Shown here: piece by piece, positions 26,955 through 35,285 of the stretch
Numbering within the stretch: position 1 is the stretch's first letter
How the letters are laid out: each line of letters opens with the position of its first letter
Source of the DNA: Couchioplanes caeruleus
GTDB taxonomy: Bacteria > Actinomycetota > Actinomycetes > Mycobacteriales > Micromonosporaceae
DNA length: 64,000 nucleotides
Assembly: GCF_023499255.1 (NCBI RefSeq)
Contig: NZ_CP092183.1
Location: 317,501 to 381,500, forward strand
Reading direction: 5' to 3'
Program-made: the position numbers and the translations under genes
Notes under the pieces: generated by a model
Databases searched by the model: none
Told to the model about the DNA's origin: nothing
What the model saw: the letters and a program-made list of their open reading frames with translations, nothing else

Positions 26955-27485
26955 GTGGCTGAGACGCTCTACGCCACCCTGCACACCAACCACGGTCCGA
27001 TCCGGCTCCAGCTCTTCCCGGACCACGCGCCGGCCACCGTGCGCAACTTCGTGGAACTCGCGGAGGGGACGAAGGACTACGTCGACCCCCGGACCGGCCA
27101 GAAGGGCAGCGGCCCGTACTACGACGGGACCATCTCCCACCGGGTCATCGCCAACTTCATGGTCCAGATGGGCGACCCGACCGGCACCGGCCGCGGCGGG
27201 CCCGGCTTCCAGTTCGCCGACGAGTTCCACCCGGAGCTGCAGTTCGACCGGCCGTACCTGCTCGCGATGGCGAACGCCGGCCCGGGCACGAACGGTTCGC
27301 AGTTCTTCATCACGGTCAGCCCGACCCCGCACCTGAACCGGCGGCACACGATCTTCGGCCAGGTCGCCGACGAGCAGTCGGCCAAGGTCGTGGACTCCAT
27401 CGCCACCACGCCGACCGGCCCCGGCGACCGTCCGCGCGAGGACGTCGTCATCGAGCGCGTGGAGATCGAGCGGGTCGCCGGGTAG
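26955..27485 (+). CDS. Cyclophilin-type peptidyl-prolyl isomerase
   Basis: 176 aa from GTG 26955, preceded by TTAGGAG. Cyclophilin core: VRNFVELAEG, YYDGTISHRVIANFMVQMGDPTGTG, GGPGFQFADEFHP, LAMANAGPGTNGSQFFITVSPTPHLNRRHTIFGQV. The catalytic Arg is in SHRVI and the substrate-pocket Phe/Gln in GSQFFIT. Cytoplasmic, with no signal peptide. Rhomboid follows 26 bp downstream. Confidence 0.96.
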   Translation: MAETLYATLHTNHGPIRLQLFPDHAPATVRNFVELAEGTKDYVDPRTGQKGSGPYYDGTISHRVIANFMVQMGDPTGTGRGGPGFQFADEFHPELQFDRPYLLAMANAGPGTNGSQFFITVSPTPHLNRRHTIFGQVADEQSAKVVDSIATTPTGPGDRPREDVVIERVEIERVAG

Positions 27486-27511
27486 TCACCCCTCCCGGGT
27501 ACCTTTGAACC

Positions 27512-28426
27512 ATGAGTGAGTCTCCGGTGACGGCGCCCGTCTGCTATCGGCACCCGTCCAAGGAGACCTATGTCCGGTGCACCCGCTGCGAGCGGCCCAT
27601 CTGCCCGGACTGCATGAACGAGGCCTCGGTCGGCCATCAGTGCCCGGAGTGCGTCGCCCACGGGCGGCGCACGCAGCGGCCGGCGCGCACCGCTTTCGGC
27701 GGGAGCGTGGCCGGCCGCGCCGGGACGGCCACGAAGGCCCTCATCGGCATCAACGTCGTCGTCATGCTCGTCTCGATCATGTCCGGCGGTTCGAACGCGG
27801 TGGCCGGCGGCGGCTGGGGCGGCCTGCTCGGCAGCGACACCCCGCTCACCCGGTGGGGCGCGGTGCTCGGCCGAGCGGTGTACGGCCCGCTCGGTGAGCC
27901 GGCGATGCACGGCATCGCCGGCAACGGCGAGTGGTATCGCCTGGTCACGGCGATGTTCCTGCACTACGGCATCCTGCACCTGCTGATGAACATGTACGCG
28001 CTGTGGATCCTCGGCCGCGAGCTGGAGCGGGTGCTCGGCCCGATGCGCTACGTGGCCCTCTACGTGCTCGCTGGCCTCGGCGGCAACGTCGCCGCGTACG
28101 TCTTCTCGGCGCCCAACCAGATGACGGCCGGCGCCTCCACCGCGGTGTTCGGTCTGATGGCGGCGATGTTCGTGTTGCTGCGCCGGCTCAACCTCAGCGT
28201 CGCGCCGATCCTCCCGGTGATCGTCATCAACGTGGTCTTCACGTTCGCCGTGACCGGCATCTCCGTCGCCGGCCACCTGGGCGGTCTGGTCACGGGCTTC
28301 ATCGCGGCGGCGATCCTCGCGTACGCGCCGGCGCGCATCCGCAACGTGGTGCAGGGCGTGGGGTTGGCCGCGGTGTTCGTCGTGCTGCTGGTGCTGGCGG
28401 TGCTACGGACGCTCTCGCTGAGTTAG
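27512..28426 (+). CDS. Rhomboid intramembrane serine protease with N-terminal zinc-binding domain
   Basis: 304 aa. Residues 10-50 form a B-box-like zinc site (CYRHPSKETYVRCTRCERPICPDCMNEASVGHQCPEC). Six or seven membrane segments follow. The rhomboid catalytic pair is visible: Ser in GASTAVFGLMAA and His in GHLGGLVTGF, and the first-helix HYGILHLLMNMYALWILG block contains the conserved His and Asn. It cleaves membrane proteins in the bilayer. The 3' end overlaps a convergent PH-domain gene by 24 bp. Confidence 0.94.
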   Translation: MSESPVTAPVCYRHPSKETYVRCTRCERPICPDCMNEASVGHQCPECVAHGRRTQRPARTAFGGSVAGRAGTATKALIGINVVVMLVSIMSGGSNAVAGGGWGGLLGSDTPLTRWGAVLGRAVYGPLGEPAMHGIAGNGEWYRLVTAMFLHYGILHLLMNMYALWILGRELERVLGPMRYVALYVLAGLGGNVAAYVFSAPNQMTAGASTAVFGLMAAMFVLLRRLNLSVAPILPVIVINVVFTFAVTGISVAGHLGGLVTGFIAAAILAYAPARIRNVVQGVGLAAVFVVLLVLAVLRTLSLS

Positions 28427-28840
28427 GGCGTTCGTTCGCAGGTCGTTCAGGGCCTCCGCGACCTCGTACGGGTCCGTTCCCAGCTCATGCGCGCTGAACA
28501 GGTGCAGGCTCTCGCCCGCGTCGATCTCCAGCAGCTCGTTGCGCAGGCCGCGACGGGTGCGGCTGTCGACGCGTACCCGTTCGATCCGCGCCCACGGCAG
28601 GTGCCGGCGGGACGCGAAGCCGCTGACCACCGTGACCCCGGCGGCGTCCGCGGTGAGGCGTACCGGGCGGATCAGGTCGCGGACGGCCCAGATCGTCAGG
28701 CCGGCCGCCGCGGCGAGGGCCAGCACCCAGCGCACCGGATCGCCGGCGCCGAACGCCACGACGAGCACCACCAGGGCGGCCGCACCCAGCAGTTTGGTCA
28801 CCGGCAGCACGGGTTTCACCCGCCACTCGAGAATCGGCAT
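28403..28840 (-). CDS. PH-domain-containing two-helix membrane protein
   Basis: 145 aa from ATG 28840. Two hydrophobic segments (residues about 13-30 and 33-49) are followed by a bacterial PH-like domain: RLTADAAGVTVVSGFASRRHLPWARIERVRV and then LHLFSAHELGTDPYEVAEAL. Small actinobacterial proteins of this kind have no defined function. Convergent and overlapping with the rhomboid gene. Confidence 0.8.
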   Translation of the reverse strand: MPILEWRVKPVLPVTKLLGAAALVVLVVAFGAGDPVRWVLALAAAAGLTIWAVRDLIRPVRLTADAAGVTVVSGFASRRHLPWARIERVRVDSRTRRGLRNELLEIDAGESLHLFSAHELGTDPYEVAEALNDLRTNALTQRERP

Positions 28841-28877
28841 GGGCACCACTATGGCAGTCCGGCGTACCGTCGGCAGT

Positions 28878-30008
28878 ATGCGAGATGCGGTGATCGTGGG
28901 GGCGGTGCGGACCCCCGTGGGGCGGCGCAACGGCGGGCTCTCCGGCGTACACCCGGTTGATCTGGCGGCCGGGGCGCTGCGGGCCCTGAGCGAACGGTCG
29001 AAGCTCGACCCGGCCGACGTCGAGGACGTCTTCTGGGGTTGTGTCTCGCAGGTGGGCGAGCAGTCGTGGAACATCGGGCGCAACGCGGTGCTGGCCGCCG
29101 GCTGGCCCGAGTCGGTGCCCGCCACCACCATGGACCGGCAGTGCGGCTCCAGCCAGCAGGCCCTGCACTTCGCCGCGGCCACCGTGCTGTCCGGCCAGGC
29201 CGATCTCGTCGTCGCCGGCGGGGTCGAGTCGATGAGCCGGGTGCCGATGGGTTCCAGCGCGGCCGGGCAGGACCCGTACGGCGAGTCGATCCGGGAGCGC
29301 TACGGCACCACCACCTTCAACCAGGGCGTCGGCGCGGAGATGATGGCCGCGCGCTGGGGTTTCTCCCGGTCGCAACTCGACGAGTACGCCCTGGCCAGCC
29401 ACGCAGCCGCGGCGAAGGCGCAGGACGCCGGCGACTTCGACGCCGAGATCGCGCCGGTCGGGGAGGCGGCCCGCGACGAGGGCATCCGGCGGGACACCAC
29501 GCTCGAGAAGCTCGGCGGGCTCAAGACCCCGTTCAAGGAGGACGGCGTCGTCACGGCCGGATCGGCGTCGCAGATCTCCGACGGCGCGGCCGCGCTCGCC
29601 GTCACGACCTCACGCTGGGCGGCCGCGCACGGCCTGACGCCGCTCGCGCGGATCCACACCGCGGTCGTCGCGGCCGACGACCCGGTGATCATGCTGACCG
29701 CGCCGATCCCGGCCACCGCGAAGGCGCTGGCGAAGTCGGGGCTCACCCTGGACGACATCGGGGTGTACGAGGTGAACGAGGCGTTCGCGCCCGTACCGCT
29801 GGCGTGGCTCGCGGAGACCGGCGCGGACCCGTCCCAGCTCAACCCGCGCGGCGGTGCGATCGCCCTCGGCCACCCGCTCGGCGCGTCCGGGGCCCGGATC
29901 ATGACGACGATGCTGCACCACATGCGACAGACCGGCGTGCGGTACGGCCTGCAGACCATGTGCGAGGGCGGCGGAATGGCCAACGCCACGATCGTCGAGA
30001 TCCTGTAA
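28878..30008 (+). CDS. Acetyl-CoA acetyltransferase (thiolase)
   Basis: 376 aa. Thiolase N-terminus MRDAVIVGAVRTPVGRRNGG; nucleophilic Cys89 in TMDRQCGSSQQALHFAA; substrate-site His in EVNEAFAPVPL...GGAIALGHPLGASGAR; second Cys in QTMCEGGGMANATIVEIL. Catalyses reversible Claisen condensation or thiolysis of 3-ketoacyl-CoA. Slightly shorter than typical 390-aa thiolases but with all catalytic motifs. Its start is 38 bp from the divergent PH-domain gene. Confidence 0.94.
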   Translation: MRDAVIVGAVRTPVGRRNGGLSGVHPVDLAAGALRALSERSKLDPADVEDVFWGCVSQVGEQSWNIGRNAVLAAGWPESVPATTMDRQCGSSQQALHFAAATVLSGQADLVVAGGVESMSRVPMGSSAAGQDPYGESIRERYGTTTFNQGVGAEMMAARWGFSRSQLDEYALASHAAAAKAQDAGDFDAEIAPVGEAARDEGIRRDTTLEKLGGLKTPFKEDGVVTAGSASQISDGAAALAVTTSRWAAAHGLTPLARIHTAVVAADDPVIMLTAPIPATAKALAKSGLTLDDIGVYEVNEAFAPVPLAWLAETGADPSQLNPRGGAIALGHPLGASGARIMTTMLHHMRQTGVRYGLQTMCEGGGMANATIVEIL

Positions 30009-30066
30009 TTCGATATTCATCGTGACATGGCCGCGCCTTCCCCTGGGTGTCGCCGTTAAACGCCAC

Positions 30067-30513
30067 ATGGACGTGTTCTCCCGTACGTTCCTTCCCGCCG
30101 CCGCCGAAGCCGGCGTGGCCATCGCGACCGTCAGCCGGCACATGCCCATCTTCCGGCGCTGCGTGGAGCCCGACGACTCCACCGTCCTGGTGACCCGGTG
30201 CGTCAACCCGGACCGCCCGCTCGCCGGCGAATACCTGATGCTGCTGACGTACCGGCGGCTGGTCATCACGCAGGAGACGCGGGTGCTGCACCGGCTGCGC
30301 CTGCACCTGAACGCCAACCTGCGCCACCTCAGCGAGGTCACGTGGAACACCGACCTCCGGCTCGCCGCCGTGGACGTCGCGGCGACCGCGGTGGACGGCG
30401 TCCGCGAGCGCTTCCGCGTGCGCGTCGGCGAACCGGACCGGGTCTGGCACTTCGACGCGCGGTTCAAGCAGGTCTTCCGCGAGCGCCGGCCGGGCCTGCA
30501 GATCGCCGCCTAA
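30067..30513 (+). CDS. Hypothetical cytoplasmic protein
   Basis: 148 aa from ATG 30067 (MDVFSRTFLP); a start at 30022 is possible but gives an unconvincing basic N-terminus. It contains VSRHMPIFRRCVEP, LAGEYLMLLTYRRLVITQETRVLHRLRLHLN and a C-terminal FRVRVGEPDRVWHFDARFKQVF. The beta-strand rhythm resembles bacterial PH-like folds, but I do not recognise a named family. No signal peptide or membrane segment. The end overlaps the convergent transketolase gene by 4 bp. Confidence 0.7.
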   Translation: MDVFSRTFLPAAAEAGVAIATVSRHMPIFRRCVEPDDSTVLVTRCVNPDRPLAGEYLMLLTYRRLVITQETRVLHRLRLHLNANLRHLSEVTWNTDLRLAAVDVAATAVDGVRERFRVRVGEPDRVWHFDARFKQVFRERRPGLQIAA

Positions 30514-31382
30514 CCCAGGAATTCGGTGATCGACCGGCGCAGGCCGGCAGCGTCGAGGCCGTGCCGGCGGGCGTGGTCGGCCGGCGTGCCGTACCGCCGC
30601 TCCTCGGTCCGGCTCACGCCGAGGTGCAGGGAGCGATGGGGTACGTCGGACAGCGCCGCGGCGATGATCCGGCTGGAGGTCCCCTCGAGGTAGGGCTCCA
30701 CCATCACCACCTCGGCCGGTCGCAGGGCACGCAGCCCGTCCGTGTCGAAGGGCCGCGGCGTGTGCGTGTAGGCCACGGTGACGTCCAGGTCGCGGGTTGC
30801 CTCGAGCGCCGCGTCGAGCAGCGGGCCGACCACGACCACCACCGCGCCGGTACGGCCACGCCTGATCACCTTCAGGTCGGTGCCGGGGTGGGCGCGGCCG
30901 TTCTGCTGCGACGACAGGCGGACGTACACCCGGTCGTCGTGGTGCGCCGCCGCTCGCAGCAGGCCCGGCACCTCGTCCGGATGCCCCGGCACGTGCACGG
31001 TCCAGCCGTCGAGCGTGTCGAGCAGCGCCACGTCGCCGGGTGACTGGTGGGTGTAGCCCTCGGCCGACGCGTCGTACGAGGCGCCGATGCTGACCAGCAC
31101 CGCCCCGGCGTCCTGGTGGCCGAGGTCCAGCTTGATCTGCTCGTACGCCCGGTCGACGACGAAGGGCGCGTACGAGTGCACGTACGGCCGCATCCCGGTG
31201 AGCGCGAGCCCGCCCGCGACGCCGGTCATCAGCTGTTCCCGGATCCCCACGTTGATCACCCGGTCCGGGTGCCGGCGCATCGCCGGCGCGAAGGCGTCGG
31301 CGGAGATGTCGGCGAGGACGACGGCGGTCCGCGGATCCTCCCCCAGCAGCGCCGTGGTCGTGGCGACGAAGGTCTCTCGCAT
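30510..31382 (-). CDS. Transketolase C-terminal subunit (split transketolase)
   Basis: 290 aa covering the pyrimidine-binding and C-terminal domains: RHPDRVINVGIREQLMTGVAGGLALTGMRPYVHSYAPF contains the catalytic Glu (IREQ), with EGYTHQSPGDVALL and VMVEPYLEGTSS further on. It works with the N-terminal subunit encoded 2 bp upstream, transferring two-carbon ketol units with thiamine diphosphate. Split transketolases often serve specialised metabolism rather than the main pentose phosphate route; no pathway genes are adjacent. Confidence 0.9.
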   Translation of the reverse strand: MRETFVATTTALLGEDPRTAVVLADISADAFAPAMRRHPDRVINVGIREQLMTGVAGGLALTGMRPYVHSYAPFVVDRAYEQIKLDLGHQDAGAVLVSIGASYDASAEGYTHQSPGDVALLDTLDGWTVHVPGHPDEVPGLLRAAAHHDDRVYVRLSSQQNGRAHPGTDLKVIRRGRTGAVVVVVGPLLDAALEATRDLDVTVAYTHTPRPFDTDGLRALRPAEVVMVEPYLEGTSSRIIAAALSDVPHRSLHLGVSRTEERRYGTPADHARRHGLDAAGLRRSITEFLG

Positions 31383-31384
31383 GG

Positions 31385-32053
31385 TCAGCTCCCCTTGGGC
31401 TCGACGACGGCGATGACGACGTGCGGGCGGTCGCGGCGCGGCAGCAGGGCCGCCTCGAGCGCGGCGTGGTCACGACCGTCCACGACGGACACGCCCCAGC
31501 CGACGAACCGGCTCGCGATCCCGCCCGGCCAGCCGTGCGTGGCGGACTGGTTGTCGACGACGATCGCGGTCAGGGGCAGCCCGGTGGCCGCCGCGTACGC
31601 GATCGCCTCGTGGTTCGATCCCTCGTCGAGCTCGGCGTCGCCCAGCAGCACGAAGGTGCGCGCTTCGTCGTACCCCTGGGCGCGCAGGCCGAGCGCGGTC
31701 CCGGTCGCGAGCCCGAGTCCGTGCCCGAGCGACCCGGTCCCGATCTCGACCCCGGGGATCAGTACCCGGTCGGGATGGTGCCCGAGCCGGCTGTGCGGCC
31801 CGGCGAGGTCGTCGAGCCAGGTGACCGGGAAGAAGCCCTTCGCGGCGAGGACCGCGTAGTAGGCGGCGGGCCCGTGCCCCTTGGAGAGCAGGAACCGGTC
31901 CCGGTCGGGCTCGTCGACGGTCTCCGGCGACACCCGTAACACGCGGTCGTAGAGCACCCACAGGATGTCGAGCGTCGAGTACGCGCTGGGCGAGTGTTTC
32001 TCGTCCCCGGTGATGCGGGTCAACAACTCTGGTTCCACGGCGGTGACGGTCAT
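31385..32053 (-). CDS. Transketolase N-terminal subunit (split transketolase)
   Basis: 222 aa from ATG 32053. Thiamine-diphosphate domain: STLDILWVLYD, LSKGHGPAAYYAVLAAKG, GIEIGTGSLGHGLGLATG-like block (VEIGTGSLGHGLG) and the Mg/ThDP motif LLGDAELDEGSNHEA ending in VVDNQS. Shorter than the roughly 270-aa norm because the first segment is trimmed. The gene is divergent from soxR with only 48 bp between starts, and a SoxR-like operator lies in that gap. Confidence 0.9.
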   Translation of the reverse strand: MTVTAVEPELLTRITGDEKHSPSAYSTLDILWVLYDRVLRVSPETVDEPDRDRFLLSKGHGPAAYYAVLAAKGFFPVTWLDDLAGPHSRLGHHPDRVLIPGVEIGTGSLGHGLGLATGTALGLRAQGYDEARTFVLLGDAELDEGSNHEAIAYAAATGLPLTAIVVDNQSATHGWPGGIASRFVGWGVSVVDGRDHAALEAALLPRRDRPHVVIAVVEPKGS

Positions 32054-32068
32054 AGGCTCAGCCTGCAA

Positions 32069-32086
32069 CCTAAAGTTCACTTCAAC
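32069..32086. promoter_or_regulatory. Candidate SoxR operator between transketolase and soxR genes
   Basis: CCTAAAGTTCACTTCAAC matches the SoxR consensus CCTCAAGTTAACTTGAGG at 13 of 18 positions, with the central AAGTT and ACTT retained. It lies in the 48-bp gap between the divergent starts, 16 bp from each, where a MerR-type regulator would act on an overlapping promoter. Confidence 0.5.
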
Positions 32087-32101
32087 TCAAGAGGTACCGG
32101 T

Positions 32102-32542
32102 GTGGAGCTCCTCACGATCGGCGACATGGCAGCGCGCAGCGGCGTCGCCCCGTCCGCCCTGCGCTTCTACGAGCGCGAGGGGCTGATCCAGTCCACCCGT
32201 ACGGGCGGCAACCAGCGCCGCTACGAACGGCACGAGCTGCGCCGGGTGGCGTTCATCCGGATCGCTCAGCAGGTCGGGGTGTCGCTCGAGGAGATCCGCG
32301 AGGCACTGGCGGCCCTGCCGGAGAACCGGACGCCGACCAAGGCCGACTGGGCGCGGCTCTCGGCCCGGTGGCGGCGCAAGCTCGAGGACCGGATCGCGAT
32401 GATGGAACGGCTGAGGGACCAGCTGACGGGCTGCATCGGCTGCGGGTGCCTGTCGCTGCAGCGGTGCAACCTGATCAACCCCAAGGACCGGCTGGCCGAG
32501 CGCGGTCAGGGCGCGCAGATGGTCGTGAACCCGCCGGCCTGA
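32102..32542 (+). CDS. soxR: SoxR-type MerR redox-sensing regulator
   Basis: 146 aa from GTG 32102. N-terminal MerR winged helix (LLTIGDMAARSGVAPSALRFYEREGLI, then NQRRYERHELRRVAFIRIAQ), a dimerisation helix, and the 2Fe-2S ligand motif C-x2-C-x-C-x5-C in CIGCGCLSLQRC followed by NLINPKD. SoxR proteins of actinomycetes respond to redox-active metabolites. This copy is divergent from the split transketolase. A second SoxR is encoded at 62981-63412. Confidence 0.95.
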   Translation: MELLTIGDMAARSGVAPSALRFYEREGLIQSTRTGGNQRRYERHELRRVAFIRIAQQVGVSLEEIREALAALPENRTPTKADWARLSARWRRKLEDRIAMMERLRDQLTGCIGCGCLSLQRCNLINPKDRLAERGQGAQMVVNPPA

Positions 32543-32545
32543 CAC

Positions 32546-32578
32546 GCACCGCCCGCCGCGGGCTGCGGCGGGCGGTGC
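32546..32578. terminator. Strong bidirectional hairpin terminator
   Basis: A perfect 14-bp GC stem (32546-32559 with 32565-32578) with a GGGCT loop lies between the soxR stop and the end of the convergent secreted-protein gene (32589). Confidence 0.8.
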
Positions 32579-32588
32579 CCGACTGACC

Positions 32589-33530
32589 TCAGGAGAGGGT
32601 CACGTCGGTGTAGTAGTGACGCAGGATCGTCTGATAGCCCTTGCCGGCGTTCGCGAGATCACGCGAGCCGTACTGGGACAGCCAGTCCCCGTCCACCCAG
32701 CCACCGCACGCCGTCGTGGTCGAGCAGTAGTGCGCCTGCAGGACGTTGCCGCTGCGGGTCATCCGCGCCGGCCACGTACGGTCCACTGCGGAGGACGTCG
32801 CCGCCTGGGCCGACGACGGCCGGTAGACCTGGTCCGCGGTGTCGTCACGGACGTCGTAGCACTGACCGCCGGAGGTCTTCCGGGTGGAGTGCAGCGCCCA
32901 GTACCAGCCGTAACTCTTCACGGCCATGGCGCCGGCCTCGAGCGAGGCGTCCGGCCAGCCCGGCACCCACTCGTTCGGCAGGACGTTCTTGACGTAGGTC
33001 TTGAAGTCCACCCGGTCGACCCGCCCGAGACCCACCCGGTAGACCAGGATGGTGCTGGGCAGCTTGCCGTTCGTGCCGTCGGTGCTGCAGCCCGTCGGCC
33101 CGCCCGAGCTCAGCAGCTCGTGCGAGGCGTTGTTGTTCTTCAGCGTGGCGTTGAGGTTGCCCTTGGCACCGGCCGGGAAGTCCTGGCTCGCCCCGGCGAA
33201 GTTGCTGTTGAAGAAGACCCGGACGGTCTTTCCCGTACGGTTCCAGACCGACGCGGCGTTGTTCTTGACGCAGATGCCCTTGCCGGCACCGTCGCCCTTG
33301 AACTCGTAGCACGACGGCTGGGTGGCGCCGTAGTCGTCCAGGGAGTCGGTGAAGTCGGAGACCGCGCCGGCCTGGTTGCTGTTGTAGTAGTAGCAGAACT
33401 CGCCGCTGTCGCAGGCCCCGTCCCGGTCGGCTGCCGACGCCGCGCCCGGAGCCACCGTCACGCCGGCGAGCGCCGCCACGAGAATCGCCAGCACCGCCGG
33501 GATTCTTCTCAGCCCGATCATCGCGGTCAC
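32589..33530 (-). CDS. Secreted I36-like plus SpoIID-like domain protein
   Basis: 313 aa from GTG 33530, which overlaps the upstream stop (GTGA); ATG 33521 is an alternative. Signal peptide IPAVLAILVAALAGVTVAPGAASA. Residues about 35-140 are a peptidase-inhibitor-I36-like domain with DGACDSGEFCYYYNSNQAG and VKNNAASVWNRTGKTVRV. The C-terminal 160 residues have the SpoIID/LytB pattern VDFKTYVKNVLPNEWVPGWPDASLEAGAMAVKSYGWYWA, an enzyme domain acting on peptidoglycan glycans in sporulation. The I36 part is a near duplicate of that in the next gene. Confidence 0.82.
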   Translation of the reverse strand: MTAMIGLRRIPAVLAILVAALAGVTVAPGAASAADRDGACDSGEFCYYYNSNQAGAVSDFTDSLDDYGATQPSCYEFKGDGAGKGICVKNNAASVWNRTGKTVRVFFNSNFAGASQDFPAGAKGNLNATLKNNNASHELLSSGGPTGCSTDGTNGKLPSTILVYRVGLGRVDRVDFKTYVKNVLPNEWVPGWPDASLEAGAMAVKSYGWYWALHSTRKTSGGQCYDVRDDTADQVYRPSSAQAATSSAVDRTWPARMTRSGNVLQAHYCSTTTACGGWVDGDWLSQYGSRDLANAGKGYQTILRHYYTDVTLS

Positions 33531-34309
33531 CAGCTGCTCGGGACGTACGCCCAGCCCAGGTAGTCGTCGCGCTGCCGGAACGTGTTCGTCTGGTAGACGG
33601 TCGGGCCGGTGCTGATGGCGCTGTTGCCGCCGATCGACAGCATGACGTGCCCGGCCGAGGTGGTCGAGGTGAAGAACACGGCCGTTCCGGCGGGCGGCAC
33701 CGAGCCGGTGTGGATGCGGCCGTTGTCCTTCTGCCACTGGTAGTGCGTACGCGCCGTGGCGAACCGGCCGCTGGTGCCGAACGCCCGCTCGACGAACAGC
33801 TCGCACTCGTTGTTCCAGTCGGTGTGCCCGAGCCTGGCCTTCGCGAACGCGACCGCCTCGGACGCCCGCGGGTCGGCCGGGAACGTCCCGCCACCGGAGC
33901 CGCCGATGTCGTGCGAGGCGTTGTTGTTCTTCAGGGTCGCGTTGAGGTTGGCCTTCGTTCCCGAGGCGAAGTCCTGGGTGGCCCCGGCGAAGTTGCTGTT
34001 GAAGTAGACCCGGACGGTCTTGCCCGTACGGTTCCAGACCGACGCGGCGTTGTTCTTGACGCAGATGCCCTTGCCGGCGCCGTCGCCCTTGAACTCGTAA
34101 CAGGACGGCTGGGTCGTACCGTAATCCTCGATCGACTCGGTGAAGTCCGAGATCGACCCGGCCTGGTTGCTGTTGTAGTAGTAGCAGAACTCGCCGCTGT
34201 CGCAGGCCCCGTCGCGGGCGGCGGCCGACGCGGGCGAGGCGAAGCTCAGGACGGACGTGCCCATGGCGAGCGCGGCGCCCACGACGGCGAGACTCTTGCG
34301 GATGTTCAT
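33527..34309 (-). CDS. Secreted I36-like plus NlpC/P60-like domain protein
   Basis: 260 aa with Sec signal peptide (SLAVVGAALAMGTSVLSFASPASA). The I36-like domain (residues about 32-135, DGACDSGEFCYYYNSNQAGS) is followed by a Gly linker and a cysteine-peptidase-like domain: Cys in NNECELFVERAFG and His in AGHVMLSIGG, with an aromatic C-terminus GWAYVPSSW, suggesting a peptidoglycan amidase or endopeptidase. It forms an operon with the SpoIID-like gene. Activity is inferred from the Cys/His layout only. Confidence 0.82.
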   Translation of the reverse strand: MNIRKSLAVVGAALAMGTSVLSFASPASAAARDGACDSGEFCYYYNSNQAGSISDFTESIEDYGTTQPSCYEFKGDGAGKGICVKNNAASVWNRTGKTVRVYFNSNFAGATQDFASGTKANLNATLKNNNASHDIGGSGGGTFPADPRASEAVAFAKARLGHTDWNNECELFVERAFGTSGRFATARTHYQWQKDNGRIHTGSVPPAGTAVFFTSTTSAGHVMLSIGGNSAISTGPTVYQTNTFRQRDDYLGWAYVPSSW

Positions 34310-34361
34310 GGTTTCCCCTTGTGAACCGTGAGTGATGTGGGTGGTGCCGGTCTGCGGCGGG

Positions 34362-35225
34362 TCACTGCCCGCGCTGGTACTGCTCCCAGGTCTTGATCGG
34401 GACCTGGGGACCGTCGTCCGGGCCGCGGTTCGCGAGGCCGTTCATGCCGAGGTGGTAGTCGCCGACCTGGTGCTGCGCCTGGCTGGACAGGTCCGTGTCG
34501 TTGATCGCCGCGGCGTGGATGTGCCACGGCCAGTCGCCCTGGCTCGGGTCCCGGACCCAGGCGGCGAAACCGACCTGGCGCAGCGCGCGGACCACGGTCG
34601 TGCGCCTGGCCGAGGTCATGCCGGCGACGGAGACGTCCACCACGCCGCCGCCGTCGTGCGTACCGGCCGAGGTGGGGTCGCCGCCCGGGTTGTACGAGCC
34701 CTGCTCGAGCACCAGCGCCGAGCCGAGCAGCCGCTGGGCCTCGGCGAGCATCGCCTGCGTACGGGCGTCGACGACGTACCCGTCCCGCGGCACCTTCGCG
34801 CCCGGGCCGATCGGGTTGCCGACGGTGTACCGGTTCTGCCCGAGCTTCGTCAGCGACGTCGTGCCGGGCAGCCCGTTGGCGGCCAGCCCGGTGTAGCCGA
34901 GCGAGCGCTGGTACGCCGCGTACGCCGCGACGGTCTCGGTGCCGAAGTAGCCGTCGACCCACTGCGCGTCGAGCAGATTCCGGTTCTGCAGCGCCTGTTC
35001 GACCGCGAGCACGGAATTCTTCGCACCCGGGGTCAGCGTGTGGTCGGCGCGGCGGGGGTCGATCTGGGCGGCCAGGACGGTGGCTTCCATGTCCACGACG
35101 GGCCGCGCGGCCGCGGTGGCGGTCCGCTGTGCCGGTGGGCCGGATGTCGCGGCCCGGGCGGGGGCCGGGATGCCGACGGCCACGCAGAGCGCGGTGAGCC
35201 CGACGACGGACCAGGGATGGCGCAT
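34362..35225 (-). CDS. Secreted peptidoglycan-binding, M15-like peptidase
   Basis: 287 aa with a signal peptide ending around PAPARAA. A PG_binding_1-like segment occupies about residues 60-120 (LLDAQWVDGYFGTETVAAYAAYQRSLGYTGLAANGLPG). The C-terminal part has the metal pattern of M15/VanY-type D-Ala-D-Ala peptidases: His and Asp in GTHDGGGVVDVSV and His-x-His in WPWHIHAAA. Probably trims cell-wall peptides. Its RBS lies inside a long predicted hairpin in the leader (35228-35285). Confidence 0.85.
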   Translation of the reverse strand: MRHPWSVVGLTALCVAVGIPAPARAATSGPPAQRTATAAARPVVDMEATVLAAQIDPRRADHTLTPGAKNSVLAVEQALQNRNLLDAQWVDGYFGTETVAAYAAYQRSLGYTGLAANGLPGTTSLTKLGQNRYTVGNPIGPGAKVPRDGYVVDARTQAMLAEAQRLLGSALVLEQGSYNPGGDPTSAGTHDGGGVVDVSVAGMTSARRTTVVRALRQVGFAAWVRDPSQGDWPWHIHAAAINDTDLSSQAQHQVGDYHLGMNGLANRGPDDGPQVPIKTWEQYQRGQ

Positions 35226-35227
35226 GG

Positions 35228-35285
35228 CCGATCCTCCTCGTAGGTGGATGTCGCGTTCGGAACGGACATCACCCTGCGAGGAGGG
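35228..35285 (-). promoter_or_regulatory. 5' leader hairpin able to occlude the RBS of the M15-like gene
   Basis: On the minus strand CCTCCTCG (35277-35284) is complementary to CGAGGAGG (35232-35239), the ribosome-binding site 6-7 bp before the ATG at 35225. Pairing continues with one mismatch (CAGG against CCTA region). Inside lies a second hairpin, GATGTC/GACATC with CGTT/AACG (35247-35270). The whole would form one extended stem-loop sequestering the RBS. It does not match riboswitch classes I know. Confidence 0.5.
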
